From: an uncultured Actinomycetes bacterium
GTDB taxonomy: Bacteria > Actinomycetota > Thermoleophilia > Solirubrobacterales > Solirubrobacteraceae
Direction: 5' to 3'
Length of the DNA: 18,898 bases
NCBI GenBank assembly: GCA_937888775.1
Contig: CALAQT010000427.1
Location: 1 to 18,898 of the forward strand
The first letter of the stretch is position 1; every line of letters begins with the position of its first letter. Positions 8,822 through 15,760 of the stretch are shown here, in pieces. The notes under the pieces were generated by a model, which was not told the DNA's origin, ran no database searches, and saw only the letters and a program-made list of their open reading frames with translations. The translations under genes were made by a program, and so were the position numbers.

Positions 8822-8852
8822 GCGCGCCGAGGGGGTCGCCCTCGGCCCGCGC
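8822..8852 (-). terminator. strong hairpin between the flippase/S53 fusion gene and the next S53 gene
   Basis: CCGAGGG (8827-8833) pairs perfectly with CCCTCGG (8839-8845) around a 5-base loop. The stem is extended by GCGCG (8822-8826) with CGCGC (8848-8852) across a 2-base bulge. It begins about 10 bases after the fusion-gene stop codon. No T tract follows, as is common in very GC-rich genomes. Confidence 0.45.
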
Positions 8853-8861
8853 TGACCCTGC

Positions 8862-10035
8862 CTACACCTTGAGTTTAAGCGTCAGCTTGGTCGTCGCTCC
8901 GCTGCTGTTGACCACCTTGACGACCACGCTCAGCCTCTTAACCTGGCGATGCTTGACCTCGCCGGCCAGGCTGCCGCTGACCAACGTGGCGGGCGGCGCG
9001 ATCGAGAAGGAGAGCTGGTTTTGGCTGCTCTTCAGGGTGACCGTCAGCACGCCGTGACTCAGCTTCAAGCTGTACTTGGCGCGCATGCCGTTAGCGCCAT
9101 TGAGCACGATGTGCTTGCCGAGCGTCTTGGCCGTCTTGGCGAAGCTCAATCCGCTGGGCAGCGAAACGCTGAACGACTTGATCGGTGGCTCAAACGTGCC
9201 GACGGTGAGCTTGAAGCTGAGCTTCGCCTTGCCCTTGGCCACATTGCCCAGCGAGCCGCCGGCGAACGTCGGCGGCTGCGGCGTGATAATCGCCCAGTTG
9301 AAGCTCGTGCGGTTGCTGTTGGTGAAGCCGTCGGTAGCGGTAGCGGTGACGGTGTAGTTGCCCGGAACCGTCGGCGTGCCGCTGATCAGCCCGTTGCCGG
9401 GGTTGATCGCCAGGCCCGGCGGCAGACCGGTCGCACTGTAGCTCAGCGAGGCACCGCCGGAGTCGGTGGCGCTGATCTGGAGTGCAACGCCCTGCTTGAC
9501 GACCGTGGTCTGATTGCCCGGGTGGGGCACTGAGACCTTGTACACCGGGGCGCGCAGGGAACAAAGCGTCGCGGCAAGGTGCGGTGCGATCATCGAGCCC
9601 AGGCCGGTGGCCATGTCGTAGCCGGTCGCGATCGGGAACAGATCGTTTGGGTTGCTGCTGATGTTGAACTGCGAGAGCGCGTCGTTGTTGCCCTCCCGGC
9701 TGATCGGGCTTGCGGTCGTGATGTCGGTGAAGTTGTTCAGGTAGCTGGTGGCGGCGATCTGGTACAGGGAGGGGTTGGCGAACCCGATCGGAAGGCCCCG
9801 GCAGGTGCCGGAGGCATTGGCGAGTGCCGCCGCGGCCCACAGCGGGGCCGCGGCGCTGGTACCACCAGTGACTCCCCAGCTTGGATTGCCTCCCGAAGTG
9901 GAGAAGACTGCATAGCCCGTCTCCGGGTCGGCGTCGGCCGCCACGTCCGGTACTTCGCGGCAGAACGTACTCGCGCCGCAGGGCTGGGCGGATGAGTTGG
10001 GGTTGGTCACGCCGAGTGAGGCGGAGGCGCGCCGG
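8862..10035 (-). pseudogene. C-terminal remnant of a second S53 peptidase
   Basis: This is the peptidase-derived part of the fusion frame. It matches the adjacent S53 gene along its whole length (catalytic Ser motif, calcium-site motif, Ig-like domain, tail) but lacks the first ~430 residues. It therefore represents a tandem paralogue that has lost its start. Confidence 0.75.
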
Positions 10036-11576
10036 CGGAAGCGCGGGAGCCGATCGAGGCGCAGGATCCGCCCGAGGTTGCCGCACATTTCTTGCCAGGC
10101 CGACGGGAACACGAGCCGGAGCGTGAGCAGGTAAGCGGCGGTCGCCGGGATCCCCACCAGCACCAGCTGCGCGAACGCCGGCGTGTGCACAGCCGAGAGC
10201 GCGATCGACTCGGGCACGGCCACGGCCGCCATCGCCAGCGAGGAGACCACCGCGGGGGTGGCCTCGCTCAAGATCATCCGCACCGGGCGGTCGGGCGAGC
10301 CCCAGAGCATCACCGTGTAGCTGACGAACAGGAACGCGGTGTGTACGACGGCGGCTCCGATCGCGACCGCCGAGATCCCGTACGGCGAGACGAACCATAC
10401 GACCGTGGCATACGCCAGGAAGTGCCCCACGCCGAACCCGAGCATCGCCCGGGACCGGCCGCTGGCCATCAGCACTACGCCCGCGGTGTCCATCATCAGG
10501 GTCACCGCTCCGCCCATCGCGAGAATCTGCGTCGGTACCACCGCTGGGGCCCAGGCGTGGCCGAGGAGCCACGGGATCAGCACCGGCGCGACGATCGACA
10601 TGATCGTCAGTAGCGGGAACAGCACCACGGCAAGCAGCCGCACCATCTGGCCGCGCAGCTGCTCGAGCTCGTCGGGCGTGCCGATGCGCGCCAGCACCGG
10701 GAACGCCACCGTCGACATCACCGCGCTGATCTTCTTCTGGTACTCGACCGCGAGGTTGTAGGCACGGAAGTACAGGCCGGCCTGCAAGGTGCCGAGCCGG
10801 GCGCCGATGATCACGTAGTCGCAGTTGCGAAATCCCGTCCAGCTGATCGACGCAAGCGAGGCCGACGTTCCATAGCCGAGGATGTCCCGCACAGCCCGCC
10901 TGCGCAGCAATGGAACAGGTGGAGGGGCGCTGGCCCATAGTGCGAAGCTGGTCGCTGCGCCGGCCGCGATCGAGCCGTAGACCAGCGACTTGGCCCCCAG
11001 CCCGCCTAGCGCGAGGCCGACCGAGATCGCGATCCGCACTCCCGAGTTCAGCAGGTCGATCAGGCTCAGCCGCCTGAACGCAAGTTCTCGGCGCAGGGTC
11101 GCGGCGGGGACGATGCCCAGGGCGTAGATGATGAACAGCGGAGAGGAGAGTGCGATCAGCGAGGCCGTGGGGGCGCCGAACAGCGGCTTGACCGCCACCC
11201 GCGCGACGATGTAGATGAGCACCGCGAGCATCACACCGCTCAGGATCCCGAGCGCCTGCCCAGCCTGGAGGTGGTCGCGCCGCACCGTCACGCGCTGTAC
11301 GAGCGCGCTGCCGATGCCCTGCTCCTGGATGCCGATGGCAAGCTCCTGGACAACCACCGCAACGGCGTAGGGGCCGAACGCGGCCGGCGGGATGATCCGC
11401 GCGAGCAGGACCATCGAGGCCATCAGCATCAGCTCGACTACCATTCGAGCCACCGTCACCCAGCGCAGGCCACTCAGGGTTGCGGCCCGCAGCGCCTCGC
11501 GGGACAGGTCCCGGTCAGCGTGGCCGCCTGCTTCAAGCTGATGATCGGACACCGCGCCAAACCAACGGTTTCGCAC
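8862..11576 (-). CDS. polysaccharide flippase fused in frame to the C-terminal half of an S53 peptidase
   Basis: This is one open frame of 904 aa (GTG start) made of two unrelated parts. Residues 1 to about 512 form a complete MOP-superfamily flippase (Wzx/polysaccharide biosynthesis type), with about 12-14 hydrophobic segments and the family signature LARIIPPAAFGPYAV...GIGSALVQR. Such proteins move lipid-linked oligosaccharides across the inner membrane. From about residue 515 (near 10033) the sequence becomes the C-terminal part of an S53 peptidase: PDVAADADP, GGTSAAAP with Ser574, YDMATGLGS, a putative Ig domain (about 678-759) and a beta-rich tail to 904. It aligns with the neighbouring S53 gene from ASASLGV onward. 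Signal, propeptide, catalytic Glu/Asp and oxyanion Asp are absent, so protease activity is not expected. The likeliest origin is a deletion of about 1.2-1.3 kb joining two adjacent genes, or an assembly collapse between tandem paralogues. The flippase belongs with the glycan genes to its right. Confidence 0.85.
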   Translation of the reverse strand: MRNRWFGAVSDHQLEAGGHADRDLSREALRAATLSGLRWVTVARMVVELMLMASMVLLARIIPPAAFGPYAVAVVVQELAIGIQEQGIGSALVQRVTVRRDHLQAGQALGILSGVMLAVLIYIVARVAVKPLFGAPTASLIALSSPLFIIYALGIVPAATLRRELAFRRLSLIDLLNSGVRIAISVGLALGGLGAKSLVYGSIAAGAATSFALWASAPPPVPLLRRRAVRDILGYGTSASLASISWTGFRNCDYVIIGARLGTLQAGLYFRAYNLAVEYQKKISAVMSTVAFPVLARIGTPDELEQLRGQMVRLLAVVLFPLLTIMSIVAPVLIPWLLGHAWAPAVVPTQILAMGGAVTLMMDTAGVVLMASGRSRAMLGFGVGHFLAYATVVWFVSPYGISAVAIGAAVVHTAFLFVSYTVMLWGSPDRPVRMILSEATPAVVSSLAMAAVAVPESIALSAVHTPAFAQLVLVGIPATAAYLLTLRLVFPSAWQEMCGNLGRILRLDRLPRFRRRASASLGVTNPNSSAQPCGASTFCREVPDVAADADPETGYAVFSTSGGNPSWGVTGGTSAAAPLWAAAALANASGTCRGLPIGFANPSLYQIAATSYLNNFTDITTASPISREGNNDALSQFNISSNPNDLFPIATGYDMATGLGSMIAPHLAATLCSLRAPVYKVSVPHPGNQTTVVKQGVALQISATDSGGASLSYSATGLPPGLAINPGNGLISGTPTVPGNYTVTATATDGFTNSNRTSFNWAIITPQPPTFAGGSLGNVAKGKAKLSFKLTVGTFEPPIKSFSVSLPSGLSFAKTAKTLGKHIVLNGANGMRAKYSLKLSHGVLTVTLKSSQNQLSFSIAPPATLVSGSLAGEVKHRQVKRLSVVVKVVNSSGATTKLTLKLKV

Positions 11577-11716
11577 CGTCGATTCTCGCGCTCACAGCGG
11601 TGGCGGGGCCGCGACGACACGGGCGCAAGCAGCGTCGCGTCGGCCACGTTAATCGTGCGAGGTTTAACACCTTTGTCCAAGAAAAGACGACGCGCAACCT
11701 ACCCCTGGGCGGCAGC

Positions 11717-12985
11717 ATGAGCCGCCCGAGCCCAGCCGAGCGAATCCGCCAGGCCCGGCGCCTCCTGCGCAGTGAGGGCGGCGCGGCGGTTGCGGCGCGG
11801 CTGTTCGACCGAGCTTCCCGGACCCTGTCCGCTCCCGGCTACGGCAAGTTGCCCGTGGCGCGCGCAGACTTGCTGCGCGCCGCCGAGATCGCCGCGTCCG
11901 GGTGGGAGCTGCCGGGGCCGATGCCCTTCCGATCGGATCGGCCGCTCAAAGTCGCATGGGTTTGTGTCCCCCCGGGCGAGGGCTCGGGCGGCCACACGAC
12001 GATGTTCCGGATGGTCGCGGCACTCGAGCGCGCCGGGCACGAGTGCGTGATCTATCTCCAAGACCGTCACGGATGGTCGCTGGAGCAGCATCGGCGCACG
12101 ATCCGCGGCGGATGGCCATGGGTCGGCGCGGAGATCCGCGATCTGCGCGAGGGCATCGAGGACGCGCACGCCATCTTCGCGACCGGTTGGATGACCGCAT
12201 ACGCCGTGCTCGCCTCGCCCGCGCCCGGCGCCCGCCTGTACCTCGTACAGGACTATGAGCCCTCCTTCTTCCCCGCGGGAAGCGAGGCGATGCTCGCGGA
12301 GGCCACCTACCGGTTTGGGTTCCACGGCGTCACCGCCGGACGTTGGCTGGCAGGCCGACTGCGCCAGGAGTTCGGAATGCCGGCCGACCACTTCGACTTC
12401 GGCTGCGATCTCGACAGCTACTCGCTCGACCGCTCGATCGACGGTGAACGGGATCGCTTGGGCGTCTGCTACTACTCCCGGCCGACCACGCCCCGCCGGG
12501 CGCACGAGCTGGCGGTGATCACGCTCGACCTGTTCGCCGCGCGACACCCCGAGGTCGACATTCATACCTTCGGAGAACCCGCGGGCCGGCTGGCGTTCCG
12601 CACGATCGATCATGGGCTGTTGACCCCGCCGGCGCTGGGCGCCCTGTACAACCGCTGCATTGCGGGCCTCGTGCTGTCGGCGACGAACGTGTCGCTCGTG
12701 CCTTACGAGATGCTCGGTGCGGGCTGCATCCCGGTGGTCAACGACGCCGAGCACAACCGAGTCGTACTCGACAACCGGCATGTCGTATATGCCGAAGGGA
12801 CGCCGTTCGCGCTCGCGGAAGCGCTGAGCGAACTGGTCGAGCGTCCGCCACCCGAGCGCGTTGCAGCGGCCGCGAAGGCGGCCGCGAGCGTGGCCAGCCG
12901 CTCCTGGGAGGATGCCGGGGCGCGGGTCGAGACGATCGTCCGCGCGGCGGTGCAGGCGCAGCACCAAGAGCCCCTCGCAGCGTGA
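11717..12985 (+). CDS. WsaF-like family 4 glycosyltransferase
   Basis: This is a cytoplasmic GT-B fold glycosyltransferase of 422 aa, probably adding a sugar (rhamnose in the named WsaF family) to a lipid-linked glycan. The N-terminal Rossmann domain begins at about 77 with LKVAWVCVPPGEGSGGHTTMFRM. The C-terminal domain begins with GVCYYSRPTTPRRAHEL, the usual WsaF-type opening, and includes SLVPYEMLGAGCIPVVND, which corresponds to the E-x7-E-like nucleotide-sugar-binding region of GT4 enzymes. The start at 11717 (ATG) is chosen because upstream in-frame residues overlap the start of the divergent flippase gene and show no family similarity; the ribosome-binding site is weak (GGGCGG). The gene is divergent from the flippase across a 140-bp shared regulatory gap. 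The sugar specificity cannot be read here. Confidence 0.88.
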   Translation: MSRPSPAERIRQARRLLRSEGGAAVAARLFDRASRTLSAPGYGKLPVARADLLRAAEIAASGWELPGPMPFRSDRPLKVAWVCVPPGEGSGGHTTMFRMVAALERAGHECVIYLQDRHGWSLEQHRRTIRGGWPWVGAEIRDLREGIEDAHAIFATGWMTAYAVLASPAPGARLYLVQDYEPSFFPAGSEAMLAEATYRFGFHGVTAGRWLAGRLRQEFGMPADHFDFGCDLDSYSLDRSIDGERDRLGVCYYSRPTTPRRAHELAVITLDLFAARHPEVDIHTFGEPAGRLAFRTIDHGLLTPPALGALYNRCIAGLVLSATNVSLVPYEMLGAGCIPVVNDAEHNRVVLDNRHVVYAEGTPFALAEALSELVERPPPERVAAAAKAAASVASRSWEDAGARVETIVRAAVQAQHQEPLAA

Positions 12986-13086
12986 GACTCGCCTCCGCGA
13001 GTTCACGGGCGGGGGCGGCGCGGCGGGCACGCGCGTAGCGCGTACGTCTGCCTAGCTCAGCGGACGCTCACACGCAACGAGCTAGG
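12982..13086. terminator. cluster of hairpins between convergent genes
   Basis: Between the convergent glycosyltransferase and nucleotidyltransferase-like genes lie three inverted repeats. The first is GTGA-ACTCGC / GCGAGT-TCAC (12982-12992 with 12997-13006, one bulge), which overlaps the glycosyltransferase stop codon. The second is ACGCGC-GTA-GCGCGT (13029-13043). The third is CCTAGCTC / GAGCTAGG (13051-13058 with 13079-13086). No T tracts accompany them. Together they are a plausible bidirectional terminator. Confidence 0.5.
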
Positions 13087-13089
13087 TGC

Positions 13090-14157
13090 TCAGCACAGCC
13101 CGACGACGGTTCCGTCGCCGACCCGCAGGCGTAACGCTCGAGGCAGCGAGAAATCTCTGAAGACGCGGGCGTCACGGCCGACAACGCTGGCCACCAGCCG
13201 GCCCCCGACGTGCGTGATGCTGGCGCCGGCGGCGACGATCGAGCGCTCGATCTCCGCGCCTTCGATCCTGGCGCCGGCGCCGACCGAGGTGTACGGGCCG
13301 ATGTACGCGTCAGCGACCTGCGCGCCGGGCCCGATCACCGTCGGCCCGACGATCACGCTGGCGCGCACGGAAGCGTGCTCGTGGATCAGCACGCGGCCTT
13401 CGATCCGATTGCCGTGGTTGCTCGGCGGCGGCATCTCCGGCCGCAGGCGGTCGAGCGCGATCCGATTGAGCTCGAGCAGGTCAAGTGGGTCCCCGGCGTA
13501 GCTGCGCCACGCGCTGACCGGCAGCAGATGCAGGCTCCCGCCGGCGGACTCGATCCGTTCGGCGACCATCGTCACGTCGATGTCGCTTCCGGCTCGCCAG
13601 TTCGCCGTGCTCGCGCGGGAGAGGGCCTCCGGGCCGAACAGGCACACCCCGGCCATGCTCAGTGCCGCGCGCTCGGGATCGAGCTCCGCGAGCTTCAGCA
13701 TTTCCTGTGTCGCCGGGCTCAGGTGCTCGTGCGGCGCCAGCCCCTGGTGGAGGATCAGGACCACATCGGGCGAGTCGCCGAGGACTCGGTCCATCACCGG
13801 CTCGAGCGGCTCGTCGAGCAGCCCGCTGGCGAGGTGCACGATGCACGGCGCCCCGCCGATGACCGGTGCGGCCAGGCTCAGCGCGCCGGCGATGTCGATC
13901 GGCCCTGGCTGCTGCAAGTAGTGCATCCGGAAGCCGCCGAGCGCTTCACGCGGCGCCAGGCATTCGCGGATGTCGCGCGCGTGCTCGTTCGAGGACGCGA
14001 CCACGATCTCGTGGACGCCGGCGGACTCGAGCACGTCGAGGACGTGGTCGGCGATCGGCCGGTTTGCGACGTGCGCCGACGCCTCCAGTCGCCCGGCGCG
14101 CGCGGAGCCGGACTGGGAACCGGCATCCTCAACGACGACAACACCTTTTACCTCCAT
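13090..14157 (-). CDS. RmlA-like sugar nucleotidyltransferase homologue, catalytic motifs missing
   Basis: With the start at 14157 the protein is 355 aa and has the architecture of long-form glucose-1-phosphate thymidylyltransferases: a nucleotidyltransferase domain (1-240) and a left-handed beta-helix (about 250-340, VIVGPTVIGPGAQVADAYIGPYTSVGAGARI). Family landmarks remain, such as RPIADHVLDVLESAGVHEIVVAS (33-55), VCLFGPEAL (171-179) and DPLDLLELNRIALDRL (223-238). The active site does not. The N-terminal G-G-x-G-T-R-L loop is replaced by EDAGSQSGSAR (10-20), the metal-binding GDN is replaced by ASG (110-112), and no EKP motif is visible. The frame is intact with good codon use, so this is not simple decay. 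It may be a pseudoenzyme with a scaffold or regulatory role, or have different chemistry. A longer start at 14298 would overlap the dehydrogenase gene and adds unrelated residues. It is divergent from the dehydrogenase across about 124 bp. Confidence 0.8.
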   Translation of the reverse strand: MEVKGVVVVEDAGSQSGSARAGRLEASAHVANRPIADHVLDVLESAGVHEIVVASSNEHARDIRECLAPREALGGFRMHYLQQPGPIDIAGALSLAAPVIGGAPCIVHLASGLLDEPLEPVMDRVLGDSPDVVLILHQGLAPHEHLSPATQEMLKLAELDPERAALSMAGVCLFGPEALSRASTANWRAGSDIDVTMVAERIESAGGSLHLLPVSAWRSYAGDPLDLLELNRIALDRLRPEMPPPSNHGNRIEGRVLIHEHASVRASVIVGPTVIGPGAQVADAYIGPYTSVGAGARIEGAEIERSIVAAGASITHVGGRLVASVVGRDARVFRDFSLPRALRLRVGDGTVVGLC

Positions 14158-14258
14158 GTACAAGGAACGCAGAGCTGGCACCCGTACTCGCGCCGGGTGA
14201 TCTTTGTTGCTAGCTCGCCTGGACGCAGGTGGACATAAGCCGGTCGCCCGGTTCGAGC

Positions 14259-14294
14259 CCCCAATCGATAGGGTGACGGGCATGTCGATTGGGG
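14259..14294 (+). promoter_or_regulatory. perfect inverted repeat enclosing the dehydrogenase ribosome-binding site and start codon
   Basis: CCCCAATCGA (14259-14268) and TCGATTGGGG (14285-14294) are exact reverse complements separated by 16 bases. The intervening loop contains the Shine-Dalgarno-like AGGGTGACGGG and the ATG at 14282. In RNA this would put the start signals in a hairpin loop; in DNA it could be a dimeric regulator site. The right arm also encodes Ser-Ile-Gly of the protein. Confidence 0.45.
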
Positions 14295-15529
14295 TCATCG
14301 GACTCGGTTACGTCGGGCTGCCGCTGGCGGTTGCGTTTGCGCAGGCCGGCGAGCAGGTGGTCGCGGTCGACATCGACGAGGGGAGAGTTGCCGCGATCAA
14401 AGCCGGCGAGTCCTACATCGAGGACATCCCATCCGAGCAGCTGCGTGCGGTGCTGCCGTCGCTCGAACCGTCGACCCATTTCGCCCCGCTGGCGCGTACC
14501 GATGCGGTCCTGATCTGCGTTCCGACCCCGCTGACGGCGAACCGCGAGCCCGATCTGGGGCCGCTCGTCTCCGCCGGCCGGGCGCTCGGCAATGTGCTTC
14601 AGCGCGGGCAGCTCGTGGTACTCGAGTCGACCACCTATCCGGGGACCACGCGCGAGCAGCTCCTGCCCCTGCTCGAGCTCAGTGGCCTGCGCGTCGGGGC
14701 CGGACTGAACGTCGCGTTCTCGCCCGAGCGCGTCGATCCCGGTCGGACCGACTACACGCTGCGCAACACCCCCAAGGTGGTCGGCGGGATCACGGACGAG
14801 TGCACCGAACGGGCCGCGGCGCTGTACGGGCAAATCTGCGATCACATCGTGCGCGTCTCCTCGCCAGAGGCCGCCGAGCTGACGAAGCTGCTCGAGAACA
14901 TCTTCCGCTCGGTCAACATCGCGCTGGTCAACGAGCTCGCGATCCTCGCCCAGCGAATGGGGATCGACATCTGGGAGGTGGTCGACGCGGCCGCCACCAA
15001 GCCATACGGGTTCATGCGCTTCGAGCCGGGCCCCGGGATGGGCGGCCACTGCCTGCCGGTCGATCCATTCTACCTGACGTGGCGCGCGCGCGAGTTCCAC
15101 ATGGCGACCGAGTTCATCGAGCTGGCCGGGAAGATGAACCAGCAGATGCCCTCGCACTGCGTCGAGCGGATCGAACGCGCGCTGAACGACATGACCAAGC
15201 CGGTCAAGGGCTCGCGGATCGTGATCCTCGGCGTCAGCTACAAGGGCGGGGTGGGCGACATCCGCGAGTCGCCGGCGCTGCGGATCATGGCCGAGCTCGC
15301 CGAGCGCGGCGCACTGCTCTCCTACCACGATCCGTTCGTCCCGGAGCTCCCGGAGCTGGGCCTGTTCAGCGAACCGCTCTCCGAGATCCTGCCGGAGGCG
15401 GACGGCGTCGTGATGGTCACCGCCCATCCCGGCATCGATCACCGCGCGATCGCCCAGGAGGCGCAGCTGTTCGTCGACCTGCGCGGCGTGACCCGCGGAC
15501 TGCGCGGCGCGAACCTGGTCCGGCTGTAG
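14282..15529 (+). CDS. nucleotide-sugar 6-dehydrogenase (UDP-GlcNAc/ManNAc type)
   Basis: This enzyme makes an NAD-dependent four-electron oxidation of a UDP-sugar to its uronic acid in the cytoplasm, supplying acidic sugars for surface polysaccharide. The protein is 415 aa. The N-terminal Rossmann domain opens with IGVIGLGYVGLP (3-14). The central dimerisation domain carries ELTKLLENIFRSVNIALVNEL with conserved Lys202. The catalytic Cys257 lies in GMGGHCLPVDPFYL, the form seen in WbpA/WecC-type enzymes rather than UDP-glucose dehydrogenases. The C-terminal UDP-binding domain includes SYKGGVGDIRESPAL (319-333). The ATG at 14282 is preceded by AGGGTGACGGG; the upstream in-frame ATG at 14204 would precede the Rossmann start by 26 unrelated residues. 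It acts with the neighbouring glycosyltransferase and flippase. The exact substrate (GlcNAc or ManNAc form) is not decided by sequence alone. Confidence 0.95.
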   Translation: MSIGVIGLGYVGLPLAVAFAQAGEQVVAVDIDEGRVAAIKAGESYIEDIPSEQLRAVLPSLEPSTHFAPLARTDAVLICVPTPLTANREPDLGPLVSAGRALGNVLQRGQLVVLESTTYPGTTREQLLPLLELSGLRVGAGLNVAFSPERVDPGRTDYTLRNTPKVVGGITDECTERAAALYGQICDHIVRVSSPEAAELTKLLENIFRSVNIALVNELAILAQRMGIDIWEVVDAAATKPYGFMRFEPGPGMGGHCLPVDPFYLTWRAREFHMATEFIELAGKMNQQMPSHCVERIERALNDMTKPVKGSRIVILGVSYKGGVGDIRESPALRIMAELAERGALLSYHDPFVPELPELGLFSEPLSEILPEADGVVMVTAHPGIDHRAIAQEAQLFVDLRGVTRGLRGANLVRL

Positions 15530-15561
15530 GCACCCGCTCATCGTCTGCACTGCAGCGCGCG

Positions 15562-15567
15562 TAAAAT
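15562..15567 (+). promoter_or_regulatory. candidate -10 box for tRNA-Val
   Basis: TAAAAT (five of six consensus bases) ends 10 bases before the tRNA 5' end, as expected for a tRNA promoter. No convincing -35 is seen 16-18 bases upstream. Confidence 0.4.
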
Positions 15568-15577
15568 CGCTCGCTCA

Positions 15578-15649
15578 GGGCGCGTAGCTCAGTGGGAGAG
15601 CGCTCGCTTCACACGCGAGAGGTCGCTGGTTCGAGCCCAGCCGTGCCCA
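15578..15649 (+). tRNA. tRNA-Val (anticodon CAC)
   Basis: A complete cloverleaf can be drawn. The 7-bp acceptor stem is GGGCGCG / CGTGCCC (one G-T pair), and the D arm is GCTC-AGTGGGA-GAGC. The anticodon arm is CTCGC-TTCACAC-GCGAG with anticodon CAC (15610-15612), which reads GUG valine codons. The variable loop is AGGTC and the T arm is GCTGG-TTCGAGC-CCAGC. The discriminator base is A, and the CCA end is not encoded. A tyrosine recombinase begins about 110 bases downstream, so the 3' end of this tRNA is the probable attachment site of an integrative element. Confidence 0.96.
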
Positions 15650-15659
15650 TTAGGAAAGC

Positions 15660-15684
15660 CCCGTAAATACGGGAGTTTCTGTTT
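15660..15684 (+). terminator. hairpin with T-rich tail after tRNA-Val
   Basis: CCCGT (15660-15664) and ACGGG (15669-15673) form a 5-bp stem with an AAAT loop, followed by a T-rich stretch (AGTTTCTGTTT, 15674-15684). It lies 10 bases after the tRNA and could end its transcript. Since this is also where an attL core or arm sites would lie, a recombination role is possible. Confidence 0.45.
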
Positions 15685-15760
15685 GGAGGACCGATCCGGC
15701 TCATGTGCGGTGGTATCGTCGTTCACGATTCCCGTTCACTAAACGTACGAGAGGCCCCTC

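Noticed and set aside
9190..10938. A 582-codon minus-strand frame within the flippase/S53 fusion.
   Set aside because: It is out of frame with all family motifs and is compositionally a shadow.
14250..14260. GGTTCGAGCCC, a partial match to the tRNA-Val T arm, as an attachment-site copy.
   Set aside because: The match is 11 bp of a universally common T-arm sequence, lies on the non-element side of the tRNA, and ends just after.
14158..14298. Longer N-terminus of the nucleotidyltransferase-like protein starting at 14298.
   Set aside because: It would overlap the dehydrogenase start, adds 47 unrelated residues, and the family fold begins at MEVKGVVVV.
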